A DNA stretch of 64,000 nucleotides, taken from assembly GCA_028751875.1 (NCBI GenBank), contig CM054154.1, positions 56,970,572-57,034,571 on the forward strand, in the 5' to 3' direction. Below the pieces are notes generated by a model that made no database searches, was not told where the DNA came from, and was given only the letters and a program-made list of their open reading frames with translations. This document shows, in pieces, positions 41,632-53,849 of the stretch. Source of the DNA: Rapana venosa (Eukaryota > Mollusca > Gastropoda > Neogastropoda > Muricidae). A program made the translations under genes and the position numbers. Every line of letters begins with the position of its first letter. Position 1 is the stretch's first letter.

Positions 41632-43785
41632 CTATCTGTCCCTCAAAGACTCAACAACAAGTTCCCTCCATTCCTCTCTCTGTTCTGCCTTTCTCAGGGT
41701 TTTGTTGAGTTCTAGACCTGTCCATTTGCTGATATTATCCTCCCAGCTCTTCCTTGGTCTGCCTCTTCTTCTTCCTCCTTGGACAGTGCCTTGTAAAACT
41801 GTCTTTGCAAGTTGTTTGGATCTTGTGACATGCCCATACCATTTGAGTTTACGCTTTTTCACAATCGTTAGAAGGTTCTCATAGGGTCCAATGGTTTGCT
41901 GGATTCTGTTATGCACGCTTTCGTTGCTTATGTGGTCTTTGTAGGAGATGCCAAGGAGTCTCCGAAAGCATCTCATCTCCACCGCCTGTACTCTTCTCTC
42001 CAAATCTGCAGTCAGGGTCCATGATTCACAGGCATACAGAAATATGGATATGACAAGGGAGCGCATTAGTCTGATCTTGGAGATAAGTGAGATATTTTTA
42101 TCTCTCCAGATGGTGTTTAGTTTTGACAAAGCTGTTATTGTCTGTGCAGTCCTGCATACTACTTCTGGCTTGGATCCCTGGTCTGATACAATGGCTCCCA
42201 GGTACTTGAAGCTTTGAACTGTTTCCAGCTTCTGGTCATTTACCCTGATATCAGTGCTAATGCCGTTGGTGTTATTAGTCATCAGTTTTGTCTTCTCTGC
42301 ACTGATTTCCATGCCGTATGTTTTGGAGGCCTTATTCAAGTGTTCTGTTAGGCTGGCAAGCTCTTTTTCTGATCCTGCTATTCCATCAATGTCATCTGCG
42401 AAGCGGAGGTTTGTGATTGTTCTGCCACCAATGCTGACTGATCCTTCATGATGTTCCAGTGCATCAGCCATGATTCTCTCAAGGAAGATGTTGAAAAGAG
42501 TGGGTGAGAGTAGACAGCCCTGCCTTACTCCAACTGTTGTTCGAAACCATTCTCCAATGTTGTTGTTGTAGTACACTGCACTGGTGGCCTCGCTGTACAG
42601 CTGTTTGATGGCTCTGATCAGGTTTGCATTGATGCTGTACAAATTCATGGTTGCCCACAAAGCTGCATGCCACACCCTGTCAAATGCATTCTTAAAATCG
42701 ATAAATACGTGGTAAAGGTCTTGTTGATGTTGAAGGTACCGCTCACATAGTATTCTGAGGTTGAATATCTGTTCTGTTGTGCTGCGCCCTGCTCTGAAAC
42801 CTGCTTGTTCCTCAGCAATGATGGTCTCTGCTTGTGGCTTCAGTCTATTCAATATTATCTTCAGCATGACCTTGCTTGGGTGGCATTTGAGGCTGATTGT
42901 GCGGTAATTATGGCATTGTTGTAGATTTCCTTTCTTGGGGAGGGTGATGATGAGTGACTGTGTCCATGGTGTTGGCCATTTTCCTGTCTGCCAGATCTTG
43001 TTGCAGATTCTTAGTAGGGCGCTGATCATGGCTTCCCCTCCAGCTTGAACCAACTCAGCTGGAATGTTGTCAGCCCCTGCTGACTTCCCCTTTTTCAGCG
43101 ATCTGACTGCTGTTTTCACTTCTTCTCGGAGGATAGGGTGACTGTCTGTGTCTTTGCTTGCGGGTACATTAAGGACGTCTGGATCTCCTGCGGTTCTATA
43201 GTTATACAGGTCGGAGCAGTATTCTGTCCATCTGTTCAGAATATCCTGGTCGTCAGTGAGACACTTCCCATTTTTGTCTTGGATTGTTAAACCTTTTCCC
43301 TGTTTTGTGCTAGTCAGGTCTTTCACCAGCTGATATGCTTTCTTGCTATTGTTTTTCTTGATGTTCTCTTCAATGTCTTGGCACTGTTCACCGATCCATT
43401 TCTCTTTTGCCTCCGTCATGGACTTCCTGATTCTTTTGTTGACTGCCCTATATTGTTCTGCTCTTTCTTTTGTTTCATTTTTCTTTTTCTTCAACTCTCT
43501 ACGCTTGTCGCATAAATGTAGGATGTTAGGTGTGACCCATGGTTTTTTGACTAGTCGGTGTTTGCCAAGAAGCTCGCTTGCTGTTTCAGTCACTGCTGTA
43601 TTGAAACTATTCGTCAGTGTATCTATGTCTGAGTCTATCACAGTGAGTGCTGTAAACTTTCCACCTATCCTTGCTTGAAAAATGTCTACTACCTCTGGGT
43701 CCTTCAGCTTCTGGAGGTCAAATTTGATCCTGATGTTGTTCCGCTTGTGGATTTTCTTTAGACGTAGTCGGAAAGTCATCATCAC
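41632..43785 (-). CDS. RTE-B linker and reverse transcriptase, 717 codons open
   Basis: The longest plausible coding frame in the window. It begins just after the endonuclease SDH motif, so the first Met is not the natural start. Linker: residues 1-260, with KKPWVTPNILHLCDKRRELK at about 79-98. RT: LPKKGNLQQCHNYRTISLKC about 282-301, EEQAGFRAGRSTTEQIF 325-341, FIDFKNAFDRVWH 361-373, GVRQGCLLSPTLFN 419-432, catalytic FADDIDG 462-468. Thumb and C-terminus: FKYLGAIVSDQGS, LYACESWTLTADLERRVQAV, WYGHVTRSKQLAKTVLQGTV and the basic box RRRGRPRKSWEDNISKWTG from about 672. No RNase H. The absence of stops suggests a young copy, but the damaged endonuclease makes autonomous movement unlikely. Confidence 0.88.
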   Translation of the reverse strand: MMMTFRLRLKKIHKRNNIRIKFDLQKLKDPEVVDIFQARIGGKFTALTVIDSDIDTLTNSFNTAVTETASELLGKHRLVKKPWVTPNILHLCDKRRELKKKKNETKERAEQYRAVNKRIRKSMTEAKEKWIGEQCQDIEENIKKNNSKKAYQLVKDLTSTKQGKGLTIQDKNGKCLTDDQDILNRWTEYCSDLYNYRTAGDPDVLNVPASKDTDSHPILREEVKTAVRSLKKGKSAGADNIPAELVQAGGEAMISALLRICNKIWQTGKWPTPWTQSLIITLPKKGNLQQCHNYRTISLKCHPSKVMLKIILNRLKPQAETIIAEEQAGFRAGRSTTEQIFNLRILCERYLQHQQDLYHVFIDFKNAFDRVWHAALWATMNLYSINANLIRAIKQLYSEATSAVYYNNNIGEWFRTTVGVRQGCLLSPTLFNIFLERIMADALEHHEGSVSIGGRTITNLRFADDIDGIAGSEKELASLTEHLNKASKTYGMEISAEKTKLMTNNTNGISTDIRVNDQKLETVQSFKYLGAIVSDQGSKPEVVCRTAQTITALSKLNTIWRDKNISLISKIRLMRSLVISIFLYACESWTLTADLERRVQAVEMRCFRRLLGISYKDHISNESVHNRIQQTIGPYENLLTIVKKRKLKWYGHVTRSKQLAKTVLQGTVQGGRRRGRPRKSWEDNISKWTGLELNKTLRKAEQREEWRELVVESLRDR

Positions 43786-44135
43786 AAGATTATGATCACT
43801 CCCTATGTCTGCTCCTGGAAAACTTCGTGTCTGTGCGATGTTAACGCTAGACTGTTGTTTCTCCGATCTGACTTCCGCAAGCCCTAGGATGTCCCATTCA
43901 TATCTTTTTAGTTCATATGGTGTTCTCCATTTGGGCTATGCCATGTCCATTATCTGGATTTCTTGTGTGGGCCAAGTGTATTCACTAGCTGGAGGTGGTT
44001 GTTACTGGAAAACTCCAGGAGTCTCAAGCCTCTTTCATTTGATTGGTTATTACAATGTGGCCCACAAACGCCCTCCCAATCTTTCCATGCATCTTCTCCT
44101 ACCTTGGCGTTCCAGTCAAAATTTGAAGACAATTC
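43786..44135 (-). pseudogene. RTE-B endonuclease core, rearranged
   Basis: Minus strand DWNAKVGEDAWKDWEGVCGP, NQSNERGLRLLEFSSNNHLQ and LVNTLGPHKKSR, a stop, then WTWHSPNGEHH. The next about 65 bp (43,860-43,928) are not the expected Q.DYILV..RF part. They are nearly identical to an earlier endonuclease segment (KRYKWDILGLVEVR, see 45,300-45,804) with a 10-12 bp deletion. After it the normal order resumes with SVNIAQTRSFPGADIGSDHN. So an upstream piece has replaced a downstream one. Confidence 0.78.
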
Positions 44136-44189
44136 ACTGAATAGTTCCAAAGTTACGGTCGTTTTTCATATAGTAGGTCAGTATTCTCC

Positions 44190-45190
44190 CTTTTTTCCGC
44201 CGTACAAATTGCATTACCTCCAGGTTTTTAACATAGAATTTCTCTCATATTTCTCAAGCAAACACCTCAGAATAAAATACGTGGGATAAATATAAGTAGT
44301 ATAAGCTGTCTAAACTGAAAGAAGCTTTCTGCTTGTCATTTTCACTGTGCTCTGATGCTTCAAAGCTGGCACATCTCACAGATTTGACACGTGTCAAGTT
44401 GTGGTTTTTCCAAAGTTTTACACCCTAGCACATATCAACCAAATACATTTGTGTCATGAAACTTATTTATCTTAAGAATATATGTTATAAAGATTTAAAA
44501 TACTCATTTTCAACTGGGTATGTATGTTCAGTACAATTTTATTGAGGTTCAAACCTGGATGATTTTAGAAATTGTCAAGGGCATCAGTGTACCCCATTTT
44601 AAACAGCCATATCTCCGAAAGTATGAAAGATAGAGACTTCTTTTTTTTTAATACTAAAAGAAACAATTTCATTTTGCTGTCAGTACCTAATGTATGTATG
44701 TATCATTTGTATGTGTGTGAATAATGCTTGTGTTATGCAAAATCCATTCACTTTGGATACATGCTATTGCATGAGTTGTGTATGCGTTGCAAGCTTTTTA
44801 TTTTTTTTTAATTTGTATTTAATTTATTAAAGTTCAAGAACATGCTTTGGATATGGTTTGTTGCCTAACGAAAAAGATTATAGCAGTCACAAAAGATGAT
44901 TATATGAGATTTTTTGTTCATTGTTGACAGAATGTGTGTGTGTGTGTGTAAAACAGCCAAGAAACAGTCATGAAGTACCAGTGTACCTGTAGATACTGTC
45001 ATATTGATATGTTAGAGTGTTCATATACCTCAAGTGCTACATGTCACACATGTGTATCATGTATGAAACACACACACACGCACATGCTGAGGGGAAAACA
45101 AGATGGCGGAAATGGTCAGTCGCTAGACTCCAGCCCACCAAGTTATTTATTGGCAAGTGTACTGGTGGTATGACCAAGACTACCAGATCT
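44190..45190. other. No recognised gene; interrupts the RTE-B endonuclease
   Basis: About 1 kb of AT-rich text with short GT and CA tracts (44,935-44,950, 45,069-45,082). It lies between two parts of an RTE-B endonuclease. It could be an insertion without a clear duplication, or the two parts may be separate copies. Confidence 0.45.
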
Positions 45191-45289
45191 TAAAGTCAGG
45201 GCGCTCGTGCATCTCTCCCAGCAGCGAGAAAACCCCACAAGCTGCGGGAAAGGTAGTGCAGGGGCTGAAGAACCAGGCCTCCCTGCCCT

Positions 45290-45980
45290 GATGTTGGAGC
45301 ATACACTTGGATGATGGTGAGATTCTGGGGTTTTGCAGAAACTCTAATTGAGATGAGTCTGCTGGATACTGGTGTGCAGCTGATGATGCTTGACACAATC
45401 TCTTTCCTGACAATGAAGCCTACTCCGTGTTGATGTAGTTTCTCTTCTCCACTGTACCATATCTTGTGGCCGTCTTGCGTGGTTGTTTCTCCGAAGCCAG
45501 TCCATCTGACTTCCACAAGCCCTAGGATGTCCCATTTATACCTTTTCAATTCATGTGTGAGTTCCTGTACTCTTCCTGTTTGGTATAGACTCCTCACATT
45601 CCATGTTCCCATGGTTACTCCTTTATTTGGAAGCTTTAGAGTTGGTTCTGCTCCAGTAGCGCATTTGTCACTCCCACCCTGGAGGCTTGCAGTGGGTAGC
45701 GCGGTCGTTGTTGATCCGGGCCTCGACCGATCCGGCATGTTTTTCTGTTTTGTTTTTCTCATCATGTCCTTGCAGTGGGCTTGAGGAAGCTTGGTGGCGC
45801 CCATCTCCTCTCCAAGACTCCTACTGGTGAATAAGAAATCACCAGCCCCTCACAACGTTTTGCCCGCCAGTAGAAGCGGTTACCGGGGTGTGGGTGGGTT
45901 AAGGACCCGGACCAAGAAGTGAGAGTTGAGTGCCAAGTGAGGACCAGTGCTTCCGTCCATCCCAAGGGATGCTACTGCCA
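45290..45980 (-). pseudogene. RTE-B 5' leader and endonuclease N-terminal half
   Basis: The minus-strand frame from 45,804 gives a roughly 65-residue leader, then MGTWNVRSLYQTGRVQELTH and LKRYKWDILGLVEVRWTGFG, the N-terminal APE-endonuclease motifs (TWNVRSL with the catalytic Asn; VEVRW with the metal Glu). After those come YSGEEKLHQHGVGFIVRK and LTIIQVYAPTS. The match stops near 45,293. The downstream part of the domain is at 44,135. Text from 45,965 down to 45,810 (EGLVISYSPVGVLERRWAPP) is the family's leader. It is the only 5' end of RTE-B in the window. Confidence 0.82.
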
Positions 45981-45984
45981 GGTT

Positions 45985-46490
45985 TACAAAGGTACCACCT
46001 CTCCTTAAGCACACCATACACCCCACACAGTCTTTATGTAAAATCTAACCAATCAGAAATACTGTTTCGAGCTATTTAGGCATAAACAAAAAAAATGAAA
46101 GCTGGAGAAGATCGACCATTGATAGTCGAGGAAGCATATCGCCTGTAGTAACGAACAGGCAGCTTGCCTATGATTGGTTGGGAGGGAGATGCTGAGGACG
46201 TTTCTGTTCTATTTTAAAAACAGCATGGCCGGGAAAACTTCACAATTTGCAAAGAATAATGGGCATTTTTGCTCATTTCTTGCTGATCTTCCACTCTGCA
46301 AATAGCAGATCAGTAAAAACGACATGTTATTTTTACCAAATACTGTAATGCATCTTATTGTGAAGAGAAAAAATCAAACGATCGGGACAAAGGCCCAGAA
46401 ACTTCACAAGTTGACTTGAATGAAATGAACAGAGATCTATGTATTAGGGTTCAAGTGAGATGCACAAGGCGCTGGTATCTGTATGCAATG
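45985..46490. other. No recognised gene
   Basis: No transposon motif or long frame. The last 150 bp lead into the first copy of a locally triplicated segment. Confidence 0.5.
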
Positions 46491-46491
46491 T

Positions 46492-46739
46492 TAATAAACA
46501 TGGGTATACATACAGATCAAAGCTGCAGATCTAGACTTGAACAGTCTAGAATTCTGGGGAGACTTTTAGCATTTCACATGTCAGTGCATGACATGAGAAA
46601 ATCAACTGTTTTAAACTTACTTGACTCATGTGTGTGTGTGTATGTGTGTGTGCTGTTGTTGTTAAACTGAATAAATTAGTGTGTGTGTGTATGAAAATGA
46701 TCAAGTAAAAATTGAGGGTAAAAGATTAAGTTCACACAA
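46492..46739. repeat. Flanking segment S, first copy
   Basis: 248 bp starting TAATAAACATGGGTATACAT and ending GATTAAGTTCACACAA. Repeated in full at 50,226-50,525 (longer only by GT expansion), with its first 62 bp also at 46,782-46,843. A GT tract lies at 46,629-46,652. Confidence 0.9.
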
Positions 46740-46781
46740 TTTCAAAGATTAAGTTCAAAAGATTCTGGACTTCACTTGACT
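46740..46781. other. 42 bp filler between copies of S
   Basis: It contains AAGATTAAGTTC, already present in the end of S, and ends with ACTTCACTTGACT, which resembles the TTGAC tail of LINE-F. Looks like templated filler or a minute LINE tail. Confidence 0.6.
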
Positions 46782-46843
46782 TAATAAACATGGGTATGCA
46801 TACAGATCAAAGCTGCAGATCTAGACTTGAACAGTCTAGAATT
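46782..46843. repeat. Segment S, partial copy before LINE-F
   Basis: 62 bp (to CAGTCTAGAATT) repeated directly after the LINE-F tail at 50,226. It shares TATGCATACAG with the downstream copy, whereas the first copy has TATACATACAG. Confidence 0.88.
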
Positions 46844-46979
46844 TTCTGAATTTTGGATTAGGACATTTACTTCAGTATAGAAAAACATGCCTCTTTCATA
46901 AAAAAAAGAGTTAAAGAAAAAAATCAAACCACCTTGGATAACAAAAGACATAGAATCCGAAATACACCTAAGAGACTAT

Positions 46980-47435
46980 TTGAAAACACATGGTTCAAAT
47001 GAGCATTTCAGAGCACAAAGAAACAAAGTAACTTCACTAAAACGCAAATCAAAACGTGATTACATTCAAAAATTAATTACAACTACCGGCCAAGTATGGA
47101 AAGCCATCAATACATTATGTAATAAACCTATATCAAAAAGTCAACAGACAGTTACAGATATATTAGCTGATGAATTGAACAACCACTTCTCAAACATTGC
47201 CAACAAAGTAATAACAAATGACAAGTCTAATGAAAATGATCTTCATTACTTAGAACAATATATCGAATCAAAAGAAATAAAATTCCCATTTAAACTACTG
47301 CCAATGACAATCACAGACGTCTTGGAAAGCCTGTCTCTTCAAAAAAGTTCCAGAATACGTGGTTTAGACAATCAAGATGTAAGAATAATTAAGCTTTGTG
47401 GTCAAGTTATAGCTGGAACACTGACATACTTGTAA
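46980..47435 (+). pseudogene. LINE-F linker and RT start (to an in-frame stop)
   Basis: Linker RDYIQKLITTTGQVWKAINT and LNNHFSNIANKVITNDKSNE, then DVLESLSLQKSSRIRGLDNQ, the short motif before RT (usually K..G.D). It stops at TAA 47,433-47,435 and the same frame carries on at 47,436. Upstream of the chosen Met the frame is already open (PPWITKDIESEIHLRDYL), so the real start is lost by truncation. Confidence 0.8.
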
Positions 47436-48218
47436 AACTTGTGCATAGAGAAAAACAACTTTCCTGTCATATTTAAAAAGGCAAAACTCATACCAGTCCA
47501 CAAATCAGGTGATCCTGCTTGTCCTTCAAATTACAGACCAATTTCAATTCTGTCTGTCTTACCTAAACCCATCGAAAAACATATCCAAAAATCCGTATAT
47601 TCCTACTTTGTAAACAACAATCTATTAAATGAAGATCAGTCAGGTTTTCTTAAAAACTATTCCTGTCACACAACTTTTACACAAATTACGGACAGTCTCC
47701 TACACAATATCTATGAAAATAAATATACAGGCCTTCTTTTTGTTGACTTTGAAAAAGCATTTGATGTAATCAATCATTCCCTATTATTGCGTAAACTTCA
47801 CTTGTATAAACTAACACCAGAAATTATAAATCTTTTGAAAAGCTTTTTGTCAAATAGGCAGCAGCTAGTAACTGCAAATAATCAAACATCAGAACTAGTA
47901 CCTATTAAACATGCAGTACCACAAGGATCCATATTGGGTCCACTTCTATTTTCAATCTATGTAAATGACTTACCCCAATTTCTAGAATATAGCTGTGAAA
48001 TGTTTGCTGATGACACATCCCTCTATTGTAGTGATTCTGACCCCCACAGATTTACAATTAAACTTCAAAACAGTATTGACAGATTGGTTAATTGGACTCA
48101 GCTAAACCATATGTCCCTAAATACACGAAAAACTAAGTGTATGTATGTACTAGCAAGACAAAAGAGACAAAAAATGAAAGATAAATTCCAACCTCTGTTG
48201 ATAGGTAAAAGTAATTGA
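47436..48218 (+). CDS. LINE-F reverse transcriptase core
   Basis: Same frame as the preceding stretch. KLIPVHKSGDPACPSNYRPI at about residue 16-35, EDQSGFLKNYSCHTTF about 65-80, FVDFEKAFDVINHSLLLRKL 101-120, VPQGSILGPLLFSIYVNDLP 160-179, catalytic FADDTSLYCSDSD 189-201 and LNTRKTKCMYVLA. These are standard RT blocks in order for a CR1/Jockey-like LINE. No RNase H follows. A single-base frameshift near 48,205 separates it from the C-terminal part. Confidence 0.87.
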   Translation, partial: NLCIEKNNFPVIFKKAKLIPVHKSGDPACPSNYRPISILSVLPKPIEKHIQKSVYSYFVNNNLLNEDQSGFLKNYSCHTTFTQITDSLLHNIYENKYTGLLFVDFEKAFDVINHSLLLRKLHLYKLTPEIINLLKSFLSNRQQLVTANNQTSELVPIKHAVPQGSILGPLLFSIYVNDLPQFLEYSCEMFADDTSLYCSDSDPHRFTIKLQNSIDRLVNWTQLNHMSLNTRKTKCMYVLARQKRQKMKDKFQPLLIGKSN

Positions 48219-48828
48219 AGAAGTTGACTCCCACAGAATTCTGGGTGTAATTATTGACAAAAATCTTACTTGGACTGACCATGTGATGCCGCTAGGAAAA
48301 CGTCTCGCTTACAAGCTACTTCAGTTATCAAAAATAAAACATTTTCTGAATAACCACTCTCACAAACTCTTTTTTTGCGGATATATTTTTCCTATAGTTG
48401 ACTATGCTTCATCTCTTTGGGACAGCTGCAGTGATACAAATTTAAAATTGATTCATCGATTATATAAAAGAGCACTAAAACTTGTTCTACTAAAATCAAG
48501 CTCCCTAACCATCAATGATTATAAGCAAACAAATATCCTAACCTTCAAAAACAGACTTTATCTAAATAAAGCTCTATTTGTCCAGAAAGTTGTCAATGGA
48601 AATGCCCCTCCAAAGATCACCAGTATCTTCAAAATCAATGAACACAGACATAATCATCTACTAACATTTCCGAGACCAAGAAATAATCTTTACAAAACAA
48701 GCTTCTTGTACTCAGGTAGTGATTTATGGAACAAGCTCCCAAAACGCTTAACATGTATCAAAAACAAAAATCAGTTCAAGACACAGCTAAAAAGCCATCT
48801 AATGCATGAATGCCTAGGAATTGACTAA
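48206..48828 (+). CDS. LINE-F RT C-terminal part
   Basis: In the next frame VIEEVDSHRILGVIIDKNLT follows the core (the YLGV-type block), then MPLGKRLAYKLLQLSKIKHF, FPIVDYASSLWDSCSDTNLK, VNGNAPPKITSIF and SGSDLWNKLPKRLTCIK, ending before TAA. The DY.S..W and LWN.LP blocks are typical of the C-terminus of these LINEs. With one base change it would be continuous with the RT core. Confidence 0.84.
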
Positions 48829-48830
48829 TA

Positions 48831-49164
48831 AGGCTAATCAACCATGACTAATACGGCAAAATCAACCATACTTACATTTATTAGCACTAATGGAATTCCT
48901 TTAAAAAAATTCAAGTATGTCTTACTGTGACTAGAAAATCTACAGTCACACGCTGTATATGTGTGGAGGGAGGGGGAGGCAGGAAAGAGGCACACTAATT
49001 ATGCAAAGAAGTAAGAGTAATCTATACAAGCTAGTAAATAGTGGAAAGGAGGAAAAAAAAAATTCAAATCTTTTTTCATGGTAGACCTGATAGCTTGATA
49101 GTGTGTCTCCTCTCTCTCTCTCTCTCGCTCTTCTTCTCTCTTCTCTCTCTCTCTCTCCCCTCTC

Positions 49165-49212
<48 letters not shown>

Positions 49213-50225
49213 TCTCTCCTCTCCTCTCCTCTCCTTTCCTCTCCTCTCCTCTCCTCATACCCTTTGTCTTGTATAATTCAATAAATTTTATCGTGGATGT
49301 TTTTATTGCATATAGAGATGAGATTATTAGTACTATTATAAGCGATACTGTTTTAGTTTGATAGTCCAGTTGGTTATGGGCTTTTGAATTTTGTATCCTA
49401 TAGGGGTTCTACTTGTTTGAATAATTGTTTTTTTTTAATTATTAATTTTCTATTTGATTGAATGTGTTTTTCCCCTTCCCCCTTGATACTCCTCCTCCAC
49501 CCCCAACCTTTCCAATGCTTTTCTGTTATCATCGTTATGTTGTCTCATGGTGATGGGGATTATTTGTTATATTGTTGTCTCATGGTGATGGGTGATTGTT
49601 CTTATTATTGTATCTCTAGTATAATAATCATTATTATTTTCTTATTTGACTTATCTTGCTTGTTTGATAGTTATCGTGTGAATATATTATTTTAAAAAGC
49701 GCTATTTGAAGAGTATGAGCGCATAAAAAAGCACACGTTTGCTGGGTGGAGGAGGAGAGGAGGGAGGTCATTGAAGGCAATATTGTCAGTAATGACGCAA
49801 CGTATGCCTAGTATTTTCTAACGTTTTGTTCCTGTACACTTTTATTATCTAAAGTATAAACGTGTAAGAATGGATGAAACAGTAGGTGAAGTAATTTGTT
49901 TGTCCTGACGTTTTATGATTTTCTTTTTTTAATTCTTAAAACATTTTCTATTCAAATGTGTGTGTGTGGACGTGAGGGCGCACGCGCGCAGGTGTGTATA
50001 TGTGTGTGCGTGTATATGTATATGTGGTACTTTGTATTTTCAATGTATTACCATATCGATTTTCCCTTTTTTACTGGTTTAATTTAATGGTAAATGATGC
50101 AATAATGTAGTATCTTAGTTCACCATTAAGAAATTTGTTCTTAGATAGATGGCTTGATGAAAAAAAGCAAACGCATTGCTTATTCAATGTACCATCTGGA
50201 AATAAAATTTTGACTTGACTTGACT
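48831..50225 (+). other. LINE-F 3' untranslated region
   Basis: 1.4 kb without frames. Contains (CT)n 49,112-49,256, two near-repeats of GTTGTCTCATGGTGATGGG around 49,540-49,590, and a hairpin motif close to the TTGAC tail. Confidence 0.75.
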
Positions 50226-50360
50226 TAATAAACATGGATATGCATACAGATCAAAGCTGCAGATCTAGACTTGAACAGTCTAGAATTCTGGGGAGACTTT
50301 TAGCATTTCACATGTCAGTGCATGACATGAGAAAATCAACTGTTTTAAACTTACTTGACT

Positions 50361-50400
<40 letters not shown>

Positions 50401-50525
50401 GTGTGTGTGTGTGTGTGTGTGTGTGTTGTGTGTGTGTGCTGTTGTTGTTAAACTGAATAAATTAGTGTGTGTGTGTATGAAAATGATCAAGTAAAAATTG
50501 AGGGTAAAAGATTAAGTTCACACAA
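50226..50525. repeat. Segment S, downstream copy
   Basis: Full-length S with a longer GT tract (50,364-50,438). It begins immediately after the LINE-F tail. Confidence 0.9.
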
Positions 50526-51832
<1,307 letters not shown>

Positions 51833-52099
51833 GACAATGACAATGACAATGACAATGACAAATGTTTATTGTAATAAGCATTTACGCCCATTTACAAGGG
51901 GGACAGCGGGAGAGGGACAGGGCACAAGACCCAGATTTTAGAAAAACAATAACAGACAGCCCCAATGAACCTCATGCCATGGAATCCATATCATGGTTTT
52001 ATAAATGTTTCAACTTATCACTTTTTACCTTATCATATATTCATACTCACACAGTCACACATAATTATGTATTATGTGGAGCCCAAATGAAATCATGAA

Positions 52100-52246
52100 C
52101 TAGGACACGCCCCTGTCAAAATTTTCTCTTTGCACAGCTGTGGTTTTATCAGAACTGTACTGTTTCATGTTCTCTATCATTGACTGAATATATTCAATAA
52201 CGTCTCTACAAGTAACTTCAGGCTCTCTCTCACTGGAAATACTCAT
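52100..52246 (-). CDS. ORF1-like protein, C-terminal frame (copy C)
   Basis: 48 codons, MSISSEREPEVTCRDVIEYI to the TAG at 52,100-52,102. Its ATG overlaps the upstream stop (ATGA), the same arrangement as copy A. Confidence 0.5.
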   Translation of the reverse strand: MSISSEREPEVTCRDVIEYIQSMIENMKQYSSDKTTAVQRENFDRGVS

Positions 52247-52700
52247 ACACCTTCAACACACTCCCCAGATCCTGCCTCAGTCTCAGCATTTCCTGCACAC
52301 TCTGCACCCACTTTAGAATTGTTGTCGTTCATCTCATTCACACTGTCACAGACATAATTCATTGCCTCATTCACATCATTACAACCATACTCAGAGTCAT
52401 TTAGTTCATTTCCATCTTTACCACATAGGTCACTCACTGCGTCATTGTATGATATGGCCACTGTTTCTCTCTCAAATTGTTGCCTCATGTCAATTTGCTG
52501 ACTGCACTGATAATGACTTGACACACATTTATCATCACAAGCTGGGGTGTTCATAACAGTGTCACCTTCAGTTGGTTCAGCAGCATAAAATAAACTAGGG
52601 GGTGTTGGAAGAAACAAACCTGAGGGAGAGTGCATCACATTGCTTGCCTTTTCCTGTCGGTTACTTCTGTGCATTTCTGCTCTTTTTCTGTCTCTGTTAA
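52243..52700 (-). CDS. ORF1-like protein, middle frame (copy C)
   Basis: Open for 143 codons from the first Met (52,674), and open further upstream through RRKCPSQVNRDRKRAE. Contains SPSGLFLPTPPSLFYAAEPT, a Cys/His-bearing CDDKCVSSHYQCSQQ stretch and an acidic region rich in Asn and Glu (NELNDSEYGCNDVNEAMNYV). It is the most complete version of this part. The CDDKC..H..C spacing could be a metal site, but this is speculative. Confidence 0.58.
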
Positions 52701-52910
52701 CCTGTGACGGACACTTCCTTCGAAACGTTGTATTTTGAAGTGGAGTGACAGGGTGTAGCCGGTAGTTTTACTACTCAGTCTGAGCACGACTACAGTTTGT
52801 TCTCCTTTGCTATCTACTTTGAATGAAGAAATGGCCATTTCTTGTAAAGCAGAGTTTAGCAAGACTCTAACATTGCTGGTAGCCCTGTCACTGGCATTTT
52901 GAAAGTCAGC
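52635..52910 (-). pseudogene. ORF1-like protein, N-terminal frame (copy C, one base lost)
   Basis: Starts MPVTGLPAMLES like copy A. A one-base deletion (GAGTCTTGC where copy A has GAGTCTCTGC) then gives a stop. The downstream part MLNSALQEMAISSFKVDSKG is intact from 52,862. Confidence 0.6.
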
Positions 52911-52992
52911 ACACGTGAAAACAGAAAAAATTCACCACACTGCAGGAGAGAGTCTTGCTGGTAGCCAAGCAAGGGAGAGAGTCCGTGTTGAG

Positions 52993-53132
<140 letters not shown>

Positions 53133-53134
53133 CA

Positions 53135-53848
53135 AAATTAAAGTCAACATTTTATTATCAGATGACAACATTGAATAAGCAATGCATAACATTATTGATG
53201 CCTTTTATAAAGCCATCCATCTAAAAGTTAATAAAGTAACAACAAAATCAAATTGAAAATGTGTATGCGAAATGAATAACAGAAAAAACCGGGTATGTAG
53301 TTATCATTATTTTAATTAATCTATTATAACATTTTAATTCATATGTAACCAAGTATCATTTATCAGAGTCTACATGTTTTCAGCTGACTGAGTTCATACT
53401 ATTGGAAATATGCTAGTCAGATACTAACAAGTCTCCTCATTAACCCCTGTCCAAGGTTCTTCCACTTGATGCCCTTTTTCAGGGAGGGGGGGGGGGGTTA
53501 TGAGCTAAATATCACAACGATGACAGTCATTATGTACAGTATTTTTTGTCTGATGCTGTGAAATAGTATGTTTTAACACCATGTCAAATAAGGCCATCAT
53601 CAGTTGAATAGAAGTACCCGTTGCTAAGGTGTTAGTTAGCCAGAGTGGTGAAAAACTTTAAAGCCGATTTTCTCAGAATGTGAAATCGCTGGGTCACCCA
53701 TTTCAAACACCCATAACTTTGTCAATTTTATAGATAGAATAATGTATCATACATCAAAAGATAGGTAATGATCTGTAGATTTAAGAAAATGTAACAACTC
53801 AATTTGACCCAATTATACCTTAAGAGTCCTTCTGTAAAAACGGGCCAC
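53135..53848. other. No recognised gene
   Basis: AT-rich. Includes a 13 bp G run (53,486-53,498). No transposon motif was found. Confidence 0.5.
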
Positions 53849-53849
53849 A

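Larger units (their letters stand above)
41625..44180 (-). mobile_element. RTE-B LINE with an intact RT frame
   Basis: Minus strand from the endonuclease core (about 44,130) to a GATA-repeat tail (41,625-41,640). The RT frame is unbroken for 717 codons. The start of the endonuclease lies separately at 45,300-45,804, with about 1.1 kb of unrelated text between. No target duplication was found. Confidence 0.85.
46844..50225 (+). mobile_element. LINE-F, 3.4 kb, 5'-truncated
   Basis: It starts at the end of the endonuclease/linker, carries RT in three open stretches (46,980-48,828) and a 1.4 kb 3' region with a CT tract (49,112-49,256). It ends with a hairpin-like AAGCAAACGCATTGCTT, AATAAAATT and TTGAC repeats (50,211-50,225). 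Flanked on both sides by segment S. Only one stop and one frameshift were found in the coding part. Confidence 0.87.
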
